A DNA stretch of 64,000 nt from Meridianimarinicoccus sp. MJW13 (GTDB lineage: Bacteria > Pseudomonadota > Alphaproteobacteria > Rhodobacterales > Rhodobacteraceae), in NCBI RefSeq assembly GCF_014901205.1, contig NZ_JACNMU010000002.1, forward strand, positions 434,001 through 498,000, written 5' to 3'. Positions 55,760 to 64,000 of the stretch are shown one piece after another. The notes beneath the pieces were generated by a model, which did not search any database, had not been told where the DNA came from, and saw only the letters and a list, made by a program, of their open reading frames with translations. The first letter of the stretch is position 1, and every line of letters starts with the position of its first letter. Made by a program: the position numbers and the translations under genes.

Positions 55760-56851
55760 TTAGCGGAAGTGCTTGGAGAGCTTCAGGCCCTGGCCCTGGT
55801 AGTTCGATTTGATCTCGGCGCCGTAGAGGCGGGCGGGCTGTTCGCTCATCCGTTCATAGACCAGCCGCCCGACCCTTTGCCCGTGTTCCAGCAGGAAGGG
55901 CGATTCGTGGCAGCGCACTTCGAGCACGCCGCGCGAGCCTTTGCCACCGGCGCTGGCATGACCGAAGCCCGGATCGAAGAACCCGGCGTAATGCACGCGG
56001 AACTCGCCCATCAGCGCCATGTAGGGGGCCATCTCGGCGGCGTAATCCGGCGGGATCGTGACCGCTTCCTGGCTGACGAGGATGTAGAAAGCGCCGGGAT
56101 CGAGGATCAGACCGTCGCCGTCGCTGTGCAATTCGTCCCAGAAATCCGCGCGGTCATAGGCGCCGATCCGGTCCAGGTCGATGACCCCGGCATGGGGCTT
56201 GGCGCGGTAGCCCACAACGCCGTCTTCGCGCGGCCGCAAATCGACGGAGAACCCGAGACCCTGATCGATATGGGCCGGACCGTCCACCAGCGGTTCGGCG
56301 GCGTGCAGGGCGGTGAGGGCGGCGTCGTCCAGTTCGGCCTTGCCGGCGCGAAAGCGGATCTGGTTCAGGCGCATGCCGGCGCGCACCAGCACCGAGAAGC
56401 TGCGCGGGCAGATCTCGGCATAGAGCGGGCCGGAATAGCCTTCGGCGATGCGGTCGAACTCGCTGCCCTTGTCGGTGATGACGCGGGTCAGAAGGTCGAG
56501 CCGTCCGGTGGAGCTTTTGGCATTGGCGACGGCGGTGATGCCAACGGGCAGGGCCAGGGATTCCATCAGTGGCACCAGATAGACGCAGCCCTTTTCCAGC
56601 ACCGCGCCGGCCTCCAGGTCCATGCGGTGCATTTCGAAGCGGCCCAGCCGGTCGGCAACGCAAGCCTGGCTGCCGGGCAGGAAGGAGGCGCGTACCCGGT
56701 AGGCGACACGGCCCAGCCGCAGGTCCAGCGAGGCCGGTTGGTACTGGTCTTCGAGAATCGCGGGATCGCCGGTGATCTCGCCCCGGTCCACCATGGTGCG
56801 GAGGGTCTGGATCGGCAGGACGCCCTGGCGGGCGGGGCTCGGGTCGGTCAT
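55760..56851 (-). CDS. dcd: dCTP deaminase, double-domain form
   Basis: Dcd deaminates dCTP to dUTP for dTMP synthesis. This 363-residue protein is about twice the usual length and has two related halves: the first with YQPASLDLRLGRVAYRVRAS and KSSTGRLDLLTRVI, the second with DDGLILDPGAFY-like SDGDGLILDPGAFYILVSQE and GFFDPGFGHAS. The catalytic region AKSSTGR is present. The long form is found in alphaproteobacteria. ATG at 56851 follows GGAG. Confidence 0.9.
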   Translation of the reverse strand: MTDPSPARQGVLPIQTLRTMVDRGEITGDPAILEDQYQPASLDLRLGRVAYRVRASFLPGSQACVADRLGRFEMHRMDLEAGAVLEKGCVYLVPLMESLALPVGITAVANAKSSTGRLDLLTRVITDKGSEFDRIAEGYSGPLYAEICPRSFSVLVRAGMRLNQIRFRAGKAELDDAALTALHAAEPLVDGPAHIDQGLGFSVDLRPREDGVVGYRAKPHAGVIDLDRIGAYDRADFWDELHSDGDGLILDPGAFYILVSQEAVTIPPDYAAEMAPYMALMGEFRVHYAGFFDPGFGHASAGGKGSRGVLEVRCHESPFLLEHGQRVGRLVYERMSEQPARLYGAEIKSNYQGQGLKLSKHFR

Positions 56852-56877
56852 GGGCGCGGCAGATCTCCTTCAGGCAA

Positions 56878-56911
56878 AAGGCCCGCACCCGGAACCGGGT
56901 ACGGGCCTTTT
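56878..56911. terminator. Bidirectional terminator between tRNA-Pro and dcd
   Basis: GGCCCG-N-ACCCGG and CCGGGT-N-CGGGCC form a 12-base stem with one mismatch and an AA loop. Five T residues follow on + and four on -. It ends the tRNA-Pro transcript. Confidence 0.8.
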
Positions 56912-56914
56912 TGA

Positions 56915-56992
56915 TGGTCGGGCCAGCGAGATTCGAACTCACGACCTTCCGTCCCCCAGACGGACGCGCTAACCAGGCTGCGCCATGGCCCG
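56915..56992 (-). tRNA. tRNA-Pro (anticodon GGG)
   Basis: Read on the minus strand, acceptor CGGGCCA/TGGCCCG is followed by ACCA. The anticodon stem CCGTC/GACGG holds loop TGGGGG with anticodon GGG, and the T loop is TTCGAAT. It lies 75 bases after merR on the same strand. Confidence 0.95.
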
Positions 56993-57067
56993 ACGTTCGC
57001 GCTGTTTATCATTTCTGGGCGGCAGGGCAAGGCGGAAGATCGCAAAAAATGCAGCCCCGAACCCGGC

Positions 57068-57826
57068 TCACCAAGGCCGGCTTTGCAGGGCCTGCAGGCG
57101 CGTGGCGGCGTCGCGCAGTACGGCGCGATGGGCGGCGGGCAGTTGGGCGGGCACAAGGGCGCGCAGGGCGTGGCTGGTGCCCGGCAGATAGGGGACCGGG
57201 GACAGGGGCGGAACCTCGAACGGCCGTGCGGTCTGGGGGGGCGTGGCCTCGGGATCGGCCGGGGCGTCTGCAGGCGCCTCGGCCGGGGATGCCGGGCTGC
57301 TGGCGAAGGTGCCACTTTGATCCTCGGCCGGGTCGGCGTCTTCGCTGTCGTCGAAGAAGAACCCGATGGGCGGGATATCGTCGTCCTGCGCCCCAGGGCG
57401 TGCGTCGGTCGGCGCGGGCTTTTTTGGAAGAAGTTCGGAGGGGGGCGGCGGCGTCCCGGCATCCGGGGCCTCTGCCGTGGGCGGCGGGGCCGCGCTTTCC
57501 GGCGTCGCGGCGGTGGGGGTCGCGGCGGTGGTGCCGCTGCCGGCCTTCAGATCCAGCGCCGGGCTGAAGGCCGCGATGGCAACCGTGCCTTCGGTTTGCA
57601 GGCGTTCCTGCACCGACTTGATGGTGTGGCCTTCGGTGTGCAGCAGATGCTTGATGCCGCCCAGAAGCCGCATGTCATCGGGGCGATAGTAACGCCGCCC
57701 GCCGGCCCGCTTGACCGGTGCAATCTCGGGGAAACGGCTTTCCCAGAACCGCAGGACATGGGCGGGGGTGTCCAGCCACTTGGCCACCTCGCTGATGGTG
57801 CGGAAGGCTTCGGCGGATTTGCGCAT
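57068..57826 (-). CDS. MerR-family regulator
   Basis: This 252-residue protein has a MerR winged helix at the N terminus ([20 protein letters not shown], then [19 protein letters not shown]) and a long disordered Ala/Pro/Glu-rich region to residue 252, lacking metal-binding cysteines. It always follows ihfA in this family, but its target is unknown. It starts 12 bases after ihfA. Confidence 0.88.
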   Translation of the reverse strand: MRKSAEAFRTISEVAKWLDTPAHVLRFWESRFPEIAPVKRAGGRRYYRPDDMRLLGGIKHLLHTEGHTIKSVQERLQTEGTVAIAAFSPALDLKAGSGTTAATPTAATPESAAPPPTAEAPDAGTPPPPSELLPKKPAPTDARPGAQDDDIPPIGFFFDDSEDADPAEDQSGTFASSPASPAEAPADAPADPEATPPQTARPFEVPPLSPVPYLPGTSHALRALVPAQLPAAHRAVLRDAATRLQALQSRPW

Positions 57827-57838
57827 CGGTGTCGCGGA

Positions 57839-58141
57839 TCAGCGCTTGTTGCCCTGGGCCACGCGTTCCTTCATCAGGTGCGAGGGCCGGAAGGTCAGAA
57901 CGCGGCGCGGGTGGATCGGCACTTCTTCCCCGGTCTTGGGATTGCGGCCCACGCGGGCGGCCTTGTCGCGCACGTTGAAGGTGCCGAAAGACGATATCTT
58001 CACCGACTCGCCATCAACCAGCGCATCGCTGAGATGGTCGAGAACCGATTCCACAAGCTGTGCGGATTCGTTTCGGGACAGGCCGACCTCGCGAAAAACG
58101 GCTTCGCTCAGGTCCATGCGGGTCAGGGTCTTGCCAGTCAT
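57839..58141 (-). CDS. ihfA: Integration host factor subunit alpha
   Basis: IhfA with IhfB bends DNA sharply at specific sites. The 100-residue protein has the family body [20 protein letters not shown] and the DNA-binding arm around [20 protein letters not shown], with the intercalating proline in PIHPR. ATG at 58141 is used; the frame to 58291 is not needed. It lies 88 bases after fabH. Confidence 0.97.
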   Translation of the reverse strand: MTGKTLTRMDLSEAVFREVGLSRNESAQLVESVLDHLSDALVDGESVKISSFGTFNVRDKAARVGRNPKTGEEVPIHPRRVLTFRPSHLMKERVAQGNKR

Positions 58142-58229
58142 CACTCGTCTCCAGGTCCGAGAGCAGGATAGAGAGAGGCCCGAAAGCCTGTCAATGCCTT
58201 TGGTGTCAATGGCTTGAGTCGCGCGGCTT

Positions 58230-59201
58230 TTACCAGCGAAAGACCACCGAACCCCATGCCAGGCCGCCGCCGATGGCTTCGACGACCACAAGGTCGCCGG
58301 GTTTGATCTGGCCGCGGGCCTTGCCCACGGACAGGGCGAGGGGAATCGACGCCGCCGAAGTGTTGCCGTGGTCCTGCACCGTCACGACCACGCGCTCCAT
58401 CGGAACCCCCATCTTCTGGGCGGTGGCCTTGATGATGCGCAGGTTGGCCTGATGCGGCACGATCCAGTCCACGTCAGCGCCGGTCATTCCCAGCTTTTCC
58501 AGCGCAGTATGGGCAGTGCTGGCCAGTTTCTCGACGGCATGGCGGAACACTTCCTTGCCCTGCATGCGCAGGTGGCCGGTGGTATGGGTCGAGACGCCGC
58601 CGTCGACGTAAAGGATATCGCGGTAGCGGCCGTCGGAATTCAGGTCGCTGGCAAGGATGCCGCGGTCGGCATTGCTTCCGTCACCTTCGACGCGTTCCAG
58701 AACCAGGGCCCCGGCGCCGTCGCCGAACAGCACGCAGGTGCCGCGGTCGGTCCAGTCCATGATCCGGCTGAAGGTTTCGGCGCCGATCACCAGAACGCGT
58801 TCGGCCTGTCCCGACAGGATCAGACCGTTGGCATTGGTCAGGGCGAAGACGAAACCGGCGCAGACTGCCTGTACGTCATAGGCGAACCCGCCGGTCATGC
58901 CGATCTTGTCCTGCACCATTGTGGCAGCGGAGGGAAAGGTCAGATCCGCGGTGGAGGTCGCCAGTACGATCGCGTCGATATCATCGGGCCCAAGCCCGGC
59001 ATCCGCAAGGGCGGCTTCGGCGGCCTTGGCCGCCATGTCCGAAGTGGTTTCGCCTTCGGCTGCGAAATGCCGCCGCTCGATCCCGGATCGCGACCGGATC
59101 CATTCATCGGAGGAGTCCAGAGTTGCCGCGAACTCGCTGTTTTCGAATACTTTTTCGGGGAGGTAGTGGCCAACTCCCCGAATTGCGGCGCGTGTTGTCA
59201 T
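58230..59201 (-). CDS. fabH: 3-oxoacyl-ACP synthase III
   Basis: FabH starts fatty acid synthesis by joining acetyl-CoA to malonyl-ACP. The 323-residue thiolase-fold protein has the nucleophile in [12 protein letters not shown] (about residue 113), the histidine in [10 protein letters not shown] and the asparagine in [11 protein letters not shown]. Its ATG overlaps the plsX stop (ATGA), so the two are coupled. Confidence 0.97.
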   Translation of the reverse strand: MTTRAAIRGVGHYLPEKVFENSEFAATLDSSDEWIRSRSGIERRHFAAEGETTSDMAAKAAEAALADAGLGPDDIDAIVLATSTADLTFPSAATMVQDKIGMTGGFAYDVQAVCAGFVFALTNANGLILSGQAERVLVIGAETFSRIMDWTDRGTCVLFGDGAGALVLERVEGDGSNADRGILASDLNSDGRYRDILYVDGGVSTHTTGHLRMQGKEVFRHAVEKLASTAHTALEKLGMTGADVDWIVPHQANLRIIKATAQKMGVPMERVVVTVQDHGNTSAASIPLALSVGKARGQIKPGDLVVVEAIGGGLAWGSVVFRW

Positions 59202-60313
59202 TTCTGGGTTCCGTATACCTGTCCGGACGTCCCGCCACCTTGGCCCGTGTCGGACAGGGATGCAACCCGTGCCGCGATGCGCTCCGGGAAATCGGCCTGC
59301 CCCAGTTCGGCGGCCAGCTTGATCGCAGCGGCGATCCCGGTCGCATCGGCGGACCCGTGGGATTTCACCACAGTGCCGTTCAGGCCCAGGAACACCCCGC
59401 CGTTGACCTGGCGCGGATCGATCCGCTTGGCCAGACGCCGCAACGAGGTGATTGCCAGTAGCGCTGCAAACCGCGACAGGATGGTGTGGTTGAAAGCTTC
59501 GCGCAGAAGTTCGCGGATCAGCTTGGCGGTGCCCTCGCCGGTTTTCAGGGCGACGTTGCCGGTGAAGCCGTCGGTCACGATGACATCGACGCGATCGGAC
59601 GGAATGTCGCCGCCTTCGACGTACCCCACGAAATCGAACTGCGCGGTTTCCGAAGCGGCGGCAATCATGTCATGGGCCAGCTTCAGCTCGGCCCGGCCCT
59701 TGTGCTCTTCGGTGCCGACGTTCAGCAGGCCGATACGCGGGCGCGGCAGGCCCAGTCCGACGCGGGCATAGGAGGTGCCCATCAGCGCATATTGCAGAAG
59801 GTCTTCGGCGTCGGCGCGAATGTCGGCGCCCACGTCCAGCATCACGTTGAACCCGCCGGGATTGCGCGACGGCCAGAGGCAGGCAATGGCGGGACGGTTG
59901 ATGCCGGGGATCTTGCGCAGGCGCACCATGGACATGGCCATCAGCGCGCCGGTGTTGCCGCAAGATACGCAGACCTGCGCCTCGCCATCCCGCACGGTTT
60001 CGATGGCCGACCACATGGAGGTGCCCTTGCCGTTGCGCATGGCATGGCTGGGCTTGGCGTCCATGGTCACGACACCTTCGGCATCACGCACCTTGCAGCG
60101 GCCCGACAGGTCACGCCTTTTGGCGACCAGCGGTTCCAGCTTGGATGCGGCCCCATGGACCAGAAAATGGATATCGGGATTGTCGCGGGCCGCACGGCCC
60201 ATACCGGCAATGATTGCGCCGGGGCCTCGGTCGCCGCCCATGGCGTCGACCGATATCGTAATCGGACCTGATTCGGCACGGACCGAGCCTTGCCGTGTCA
60301 TCCGTGCCATCAT
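59198..60313 (-). CDS. plsX: Phosphate acyltransferase PlsX
   Basis: PlsX makes acyl-phosphate from acyl-ACP for phospholipid synthesis. The 371-residue protein has ITISVDAMGGDRGPGAIIAG at the N terminus, CVSCGNTGALMAMSM, and IVTDGFTGNVALKTGEG, all characteristic. ATG at 60313 (then 60310 or 60301) is the start; the longer frame to 60388 overlaps rpmF. Coupling to fabH links membrane lipid and fatty acid synthesis. Confidence 0.96.
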   Translation of the reverse strand: MMARMTRQGSVRAESGPITISVDAMGGDRGPGAIIAGMGRAARDNPDIHFLVHGAASKLEPLVAKRRDLSGRCKVRDAEGVVTMDAKPSHAMRNGKGTSMWSAIETVRDGEAQVCVSCGNTGALMAMSMVRLRKIPGINRPAIACLWPSRNPGGFNVMLDVGADIRADAEDLLQYALMGTSYARVGLGLPRPRIGLLNVGTEEHKGRAELKLAHDMIAAASETAQFDFVGYVEGGDIPSDRVDVIVTDGFTGNVALKTGEGTAKLIRELLREAFNHTILSRFAALLAITSLRRLAKRIDPRQVNGGVFLGLNGTVVKSHGSADATGIAAAIKLAAELGQADFPERIAARVASLSDTGQGGGTSGQVYGTQK

Positions 60314-60335
60314 GGTATCCCGGGTAAGGGGCGGC

Positions 60336-60542
60336 TTATGCCGCGTCGTCGTCCAGCTCGATTTCTTCCACCAGAGCAACGACTTCACGGTCGTTGTAGT
60401 GGCCGCAGGACGGGCACACGTGGTGCGGGCGCTTCAACTCGCCACAGTTGGTGCATTCGTTCGGGTTCCCGGCGACAAGGGCGTCGTGAGCGCGACGGTT
60501 GTTCCGGCGGGACCGCGTGACTTTGTTCTGCTGGACAGCCAT
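60336..60542 (-). CDS. rpmF: 50S ribosomal protein L32
   Basis: This is a 68-residue L32 with [20 protein letters not shown] and two CxxC pairs (CTNCGE and CPSCGH) that should bind zinc. The C terminus is acidic. ATG at 60542 follows GAAGG. It lies between DUF177 and plsX, a widely conserved order. Confidence 0.98.
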   Translation of the reverse strand: MAVQQNKVTRSRRNNRRAHDALVAGNPNECTNCGELKRPHHVCPSCGHYNDREVVALVEEIELDDDAA

Positions 60543-60671
60543 GTCTCAACCTTCGGATAGGGGCGTGGCGGAACTGACCGGTGTCAGTGGCACGCATGGA
60601 AATGAAGTCGGTCTTCTAGCGGTTTTCCGGTGCCGCGCAAGCAGTTTTTTCGGAATCCCGTCAACCGCGTG

Positions 60672-61247
60672 TCAGTTTTCGTCGCCCTTCAGCTTGTCGC
60701 GCAGCCCGGCCAGACCGGCAAAGGGCTTGGTATCCTCGTCGGTCAGTGGCTTCACGCCGGGTTCGGCGAAACTCTGCTCGACGATCTCGGCCCCTTCGGC
60801 GCGCGGATAGGGCGGCAGGGCCAGCGACAGCGATTCCTCGAACAGCGACAGGAAGTCCAGCGCGGCGGGCAGGGGCTCCAGCGTGTCATCCTCGGGCATC
60901 TCGATCTCGGAGTCTTCCTCGATGTCAGGCTCGACGTAGTCTTCCCGGAAGCGGCGTGTCAGCGGCTCATCGATGCGGGTGCGGACCGGGGCCAGCGTGA
61001 CCACGCAGGCCTGTGTGACCGTTGCGCCGATCTGGCCGTCCAGATCCCAGTCGTGCTGGCCGCTGGGCCGCAGGGTGCAGGTCAGCCGCGCCTTGTCGAG
61101 CGCGACCAGTCCCAGACGCCCGGCGGCGGTCTCCATTTCGTCGCGGGTCAGGATCACCGTGAAGTCATGCGCCCGGCGCTGACGCAGCGAATCGAGGCGA
61201 ATCCGGCGATCTGACGCGGGCTGATCGTTCGAGGTTTCCTGTGTCAT
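60672..61247 (-). CDS. DUF177 (YceD) protein
   Basis: This is a 191-residue YceD/DUF177 protein. The central LDGQIGATVTQACVVTLAPV and the acidic FREDYVEPDIEEDSEIEMPE fit the family, which is linked to 23S rRNA accumulation and L32. The usual paired cysteines are reduced to single cysteines. ATG at 61247 is chosen. It heads the rpmF-plsX-fabH-ihfA-merR block and diverges from bamE. Confidence 0.92.
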   Translation of the reverse strand: MTQETSNDQPASDRRIRLDSLRQRRAHDFTVILTRDEMETAAGRLGLVALDKARLTCTLRPSGQHDWDLDGQIGATVTQACVVTLAPVRTRIDEPLTRRFREDYVEPDIEEDSEIEMPEDDTLEPLPAALDFLSLFEESLSLALPPYPRAEGAEIVEQSFAEPGVKPLTDEDTKPFAGLAGLRDKLKGDEN

Positions 61248-61325
61248 GCGGCATCCATTCTTGAACACTGGGGGAGGCTTCGCTAATCCGGGTGCCAGAT
61301 GACGACTTCTCAGGCAAGGCGCAAG

Positions 61326-61793
61326 ATGATGAACCGGCTTTTCCCACAGATCCGCCGCACCGGCCGATTGGCTGCCGTTGCGGGCGTGCTGCTGGCGGCG
61401 GCTTGCCAACCCATCGTGCGCAACCACGGCTATGTTCCTCCCGAGGATCAGCTCTCGGAAGTTTCGGTCGGCCGGGACACCCGCGACAGCGTGGCCGAGA
61501 AGATCGGCCTGCCGCTGAACAAGGGCATCGATGGCGACCGGGCGTGGTATTACGTGGCCAGCACCCGCGAGACCTTTGGCGCCCGCGCCCCCAAGGTGGT
61601 CGAGCGTGAGGTCGTGGCCATCCTGTTCAACGACAACGGCACCGTGCGCAACATCGTCCGCCTGGACGAGCAGGACGGCCAGGTCGTCACCCTTACCGCG
61701 CGCGTCACCAACCCGTCGGTTGCCGATCGCGGCCTGCTGCGCCAGATCTTCGGCAATGTCGGTACGCCCACCGCTGGCGACTTCCTAGAATAG
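61326..61793 (+). CDS. bamE: Outer membrane assembly lipoprotein BamE
   Basis: BamE is a lipoprotein of the BAM complex that inserts outer-membrane proteins. The 155-residue protein has a lipobox (LLAAAC, acylated cysteine near residue 27) and the SmpA/OmlA core with VSVGRDTRDSVAEKIGLP, then WYYVASTRETFG. ATG at 61326 follows AAGGCGCAAG; ATG at 61299 is possible and adds nine residues. It diverges from DUF177 and converges on msrB. Confidence 0.92.
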   Translation: MMNRLFPQIRRTGRLAAVAGVLLAAACQPIVRNHGYVPPEDQLSEVSVGRDTRDSVAEKIGLPLNKGIDGDRAWYYVASTRETFGARAPKVVEREVVAILFNDNGTVRNIVRLDEQDGQVVTLTARVTNPSVADRGLLRQIFGNVGTPTAGDFLE

Positions 61794-61795
61794 GG

Positions 61796-62191
61796 TCAGT
61801 CGTCCTCGGGCGCAAAGGTCAGGGCCACCCCGTTGATGCAATAGCGCAGGCCGGTGGGCGCCGGCCCGTCCGGGAACACATGCCCCAGATGCGCCTCGCA
61901 GCGATTGCAGTGCACTTCGGTGCGGCGCATGAACAAGCGTCGATCCTCCCGCTCGCCGACAATCTCGGGATCGAGCGGTGCGTAGAAGCTGGGCCAGCCG
62001 GTGCCGCTGTCGAACTTGGTACTCTGGTCGAACAGGGGGGCGCCACAGCACAGGCAGCGAAATGTGCCGGGATCCTTGGGAAAGTCGTCGTGCGTGTGCG
62101 CGCGCTCGGTGCCATGCTTGCGAGTGACCTTGTAGGCCAGTGGCGACAGTTCGGCCTGCCATTCCGCCTCGGTCTTGGTGATCTTGTCCAT
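61796..62191 (-). CDS. msrB: Methionine-R-sulfoxide reductase B
   Basis: MsrB reduces the R form of methionine sulfoxide. The 131-residue protein has [11 protein letters not shown], the catalytic cysteine in [10 protein letters not shown], and zinc CxxC pairs CLCCG and CNRCE. ATG at 62191 follows GGAGG. It stops 2 bases past the bamE stop, convergent. Confidence 0.96.
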   Translation of the reverse strand: MDKITKTEAEWQAELSPLAYKVTRKHGTERAHTHDDFPKDPGTFRCLCCGAPLFDQSTKFDSGTGWPSFYAPLDPEIVGEREDRRLFMRRTEVHCNRCEAHLGHVFPDGPAPTGLRYCINGVALTFAPEDD

Positions 62192-62382
62192 TGCGGGCCT
62201 CCTGTTCGGGGTGTGGGTCCGGGGGCGGCATGGTCATAGGCCGCCGGTGTCTCTTGAAACCTAGGGCAGCAGGTGGACATCGCCAAGACGCAGGCGGGCA
62301 ACCGGGGCGCCAACCACGCGGTTGTGACCGGGCACGCCGTCTGGCCCTTGATCTTGCGGCACCGCTCCTCTAGCCCGGCGCC

Positions 62383-64000
62383 ATGGCAAACCCTCCCGCG
62401 CTCCAGCTCTCCGGCATCTCGCTGACTTTCGGCGGCGATCCGGTCTTCTCCGACCTCGGTCTGGTGGTTCAACCCGGCGACCGAGTGGCCCTTGTGGGCC
62501 GCAACGGGTCCGGCAAATCGACCCTGATGAAGGTCATGGCCGGCCTGGTCGAGCCTGACCAGGGCGAGCGCGTGGTCACGCCGGGCATCTCGGTCGGCTA
62601 CATGGAGCAGGATCCCGACCTGTCGGGCTTCGCCACCCTGGGCGACTACGCCGCCAGCGCGCTGGACCCCGCCGAGGCCTACAAGATCGACATGGTGTCC
62701 GAAGGGCTGAAGTTCAGTCCGGAAACCGCCATCGAGGCCGCTTCGGGCGGCGAACGTCGCCGCGCCGCGCTGGCCAAGTTGCTGGCCGAAGATCCCGACC
62801 TGATGCTGCTGGACGAACCCACCAACCATCTGGATATCGAGGCCATCGGCTGGCTGGAACAGCGCCTGAAGGACACCCGCGCCGCCTTTGTCCTGATCTC
62901 GCACGACCGCGCCTTCCTGACCGCCCTGACGCGGGCCACGCTGTGGATCGACCGGGGCGCGGTGCGGCGGCGCGAGCAGGGGTTTGCCGCGTTCGAGGTC
63001 TGGCGCGACAAGACCTGGGAAGAAGAGGACGAGGCGCGCCACAAGCTGGATCGCAAGATCAAGGCCGAAGCCCGCTGGGCGGTCGAGGGTATCTCGGCCC
63101 GGCGCAAGCGCAACATGGGCCGGGTGCGGGCGCTGAAGGATCTGCGCGCTGACCGCGCCGCGCAAATCCGCCGCCAGGGGGCCGCCGACCTGCAACTGGC
63201 CGCGGGCCAGAAATCGGGCCGCAAGGTGATCGAGGCCAAGGGCATCTCCAAAGGCTTCGGCGACCGCACTATCCTGCGTCCCTTCGATCTGCGCGTGCTG
63301 CGCGGTGACCGGGTGGCCTTTGTCGGGCCGAACGGCGTCGGCAAGACCACCCTGCTGAAGATGCTGACCGGAGAGGTCGCGCCCGACAGCGGAACCGTCA
63401 GCCTTGGATCAAACCTTGAAATGGCGGTCTTTGATCAGAATCGCGCCCAACTGGATCCTGACCTGAGCCTGTGGGAAACTCTGGCCGGGGATCCGACCAT
63501 GCGGGTTTCAGGGCGCGCCGATCAGATCATGGTGCGCGGTACCCCGCGCCATGTGGTCGGCTACCTGAAGGATTTCCTGTTTGACGAGCGTCAGGCCCGC
63601 GCGCCCGTGCGTTCGCTGTCGGGGGGCGAAAAGGCGCGTCTGCTGCTGTCCAAGATCATGGCGCGCGACAGCAACTTGCTGGTGCTGGACGAACCGACCA
63701 ACGATCTGGATGTCGAAACGCTGGACCTGCTACAGGATGTGCTGGGCGACTACGACGGCACCGTTCTGCTGGTGTCCCACGACCGGGATTTTCTTGACCG
63801 GGTGGCCTCGACCACCATCGCCATGGAGGGCGATGGCCGGGCCGTGGTCTATGCCGGCGGCTGGAGCGACTACCGGGCGCAGCGCGCGGAGAACCCACCG
63901 ATCGAAGCGCCCAGCCCCAAGGTACCCCCGCGAAAGCCCGCACCGGAGGCCCCGGCCCCCCAGAAGGTTGCGGACAAGGGTCTGAGCTATACCGAGCGGC
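62383..64000 (+). CDS. ABC-F family ATPase, Uup-like (3' truncated by window)
   Basis: The frame is open to the last base; 539 residues are visible. It has two ABC domains and no membrane part: Walker A GRNGSGKST (about residue 41) and GPNGVGKTT (about 318); signatures ASGGERRRAAL and LSGGEKARLLL; Walker B LMLLDEPTNHLD and LLVLDEPTNDLD. The basic linker between them is about 85 residues. ABC-F proteins act on ribosomes or, for Uup, limit transposon excision. The tail is proline-rich, as in Uup. ATG at 62383 lacks a clear ribosome site. Confidence 0.93.
   Translation, partial: MANPPALQLSGISLTFGGDPVFSDLGLVVQPGDRVALVGRNGSGKSTLMKVMAGLVEPDQGERVVTPGISVGYMEQDPDLSGFATLGDYAASALDPAEAYKIDMVSEGLKFSPETAIEAASGGERRRAALAKLLAEDPDLMLLDEPTNHLDIEAIGWLEQRLKDTRAAFVLISHDRAFLTALTRATLWIDRGAVRRREQGFAAFEVWRDKTWEEEDEARHKLDRKIKAEARWAVEGISARRKRNMGRVRALKDLRADRAAQIRRQGAADLQLAAGQKSGRKVIEAKGISKGFGDRTILRPFDLRVLRGDRVAFVGPNGVGKTTLLKMLTGEVAPDSGTVSLGSNLEMAVFDQNRAQLDPDLSLWETLAGDPTMRVSGRADQIMVRGTPRHVVGYLKDFLFDERQARAPVRSLSGGEKARLLLSKIMARDSNLLVLDEPTNDLDVETLDLLQDVLGDYDGTVLLVSHDRDFLDRVASTTIAMEGDGRAVVYAGGWSDYRAQRAENPPIEAPSPKVPPRKPAPEAPAPQKVADKGLSYTER

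Overview
The window is GC-rich, gene-dense chromosomal DNA from an alphaproteobacterium, most likely a member of the Rhodobacteraceae (Roseobacter/Rhodobacter/Paracoccus relatives). Supporting signs are the DUF177-rpmF-plsX-fabH-ihfA-merR block, a eukaryote-like complex I accessory subunit (NDUFS4 type), a double-length dCTP deaminase, polyhydroxybutyrate genes, a GTTC-N7-GTTC SOS box before uvrA, and an intergenic sequence of the 'CCCCCGGAGTATTT' type that I recall as common in this family. I see no prophage, insertion sequence, transposase or CRISPR array.

Layout. 1-4240: end of a TPR protein, ispE, a convergent polyprenyl diphosphate synthase, a small DUF2007 protein with a TrmN6-like methyltransferase, and a DUF465 protein. 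4240-9430: a LysR regulator, a 38-residue small ORF, phaB and phaA (PHB synthesis), an EAL-domain phosphodiesterase, a CoA-binding protein and a zinc-ribbon protein. 9430-10450: rlmB diverging from a tRNA-Tyr gene. 10560-18480: a divergon of deoR-dctQ-dctM-dctP (TRAP uptake) against two flavoproteins and an FGGY kinase, with twin palindromes between the arms. It reads as one polyol/glycerol uptake and catabolism module. 18500-22830: NDUFS4-like subunit, uvrB, 8-oxoguanine deaminase.

22970-29220: a translationally coupled moxR-DUF58-DUF4381-vWA-vWA/TPR-BatD operon. 29350-31090: two small membrane proteins, a P-loop kinase and an ArsR regulator with the cysteine pair of SqrR/BigR persulfide sensors. 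31215-35284: a PLP dehydratase coupled to a dehalogenase/hydrolase fusion, then a secreted protein with 18 MORN repeats. 35417-42911: nadE, uvrA, a hydrolase-OsmC fusion and a DEAD-box helicase. 43055-46560: glnA-glnB (nitrogen control) diverging from an NAD(P)H-hydrate repair gene split into two reading frames. 46658-51820: tRNA-Leu, trigger factor, an unknown exported protein, the rpsF-rpsR-rplI operon with a structured leader, a cupin and YceI.

52060-64000: a cytochrome b561-YceI fusion, fabD-fabG-acpP, dcd, tRNA-Pro, the merR-ihfA-fabH-plsX-rpmF-DUF177 block (read on the minus strand), bamE, msrB, and an ABC-F ATPase that runs off the window end.

Most genes are housekeeping. The parts that most deserve follow-up are the TRAP/polyol divergon with its operators, the ArsR promoter, the rpsF leader, the split nnr gene, and the several two-domain fusions.
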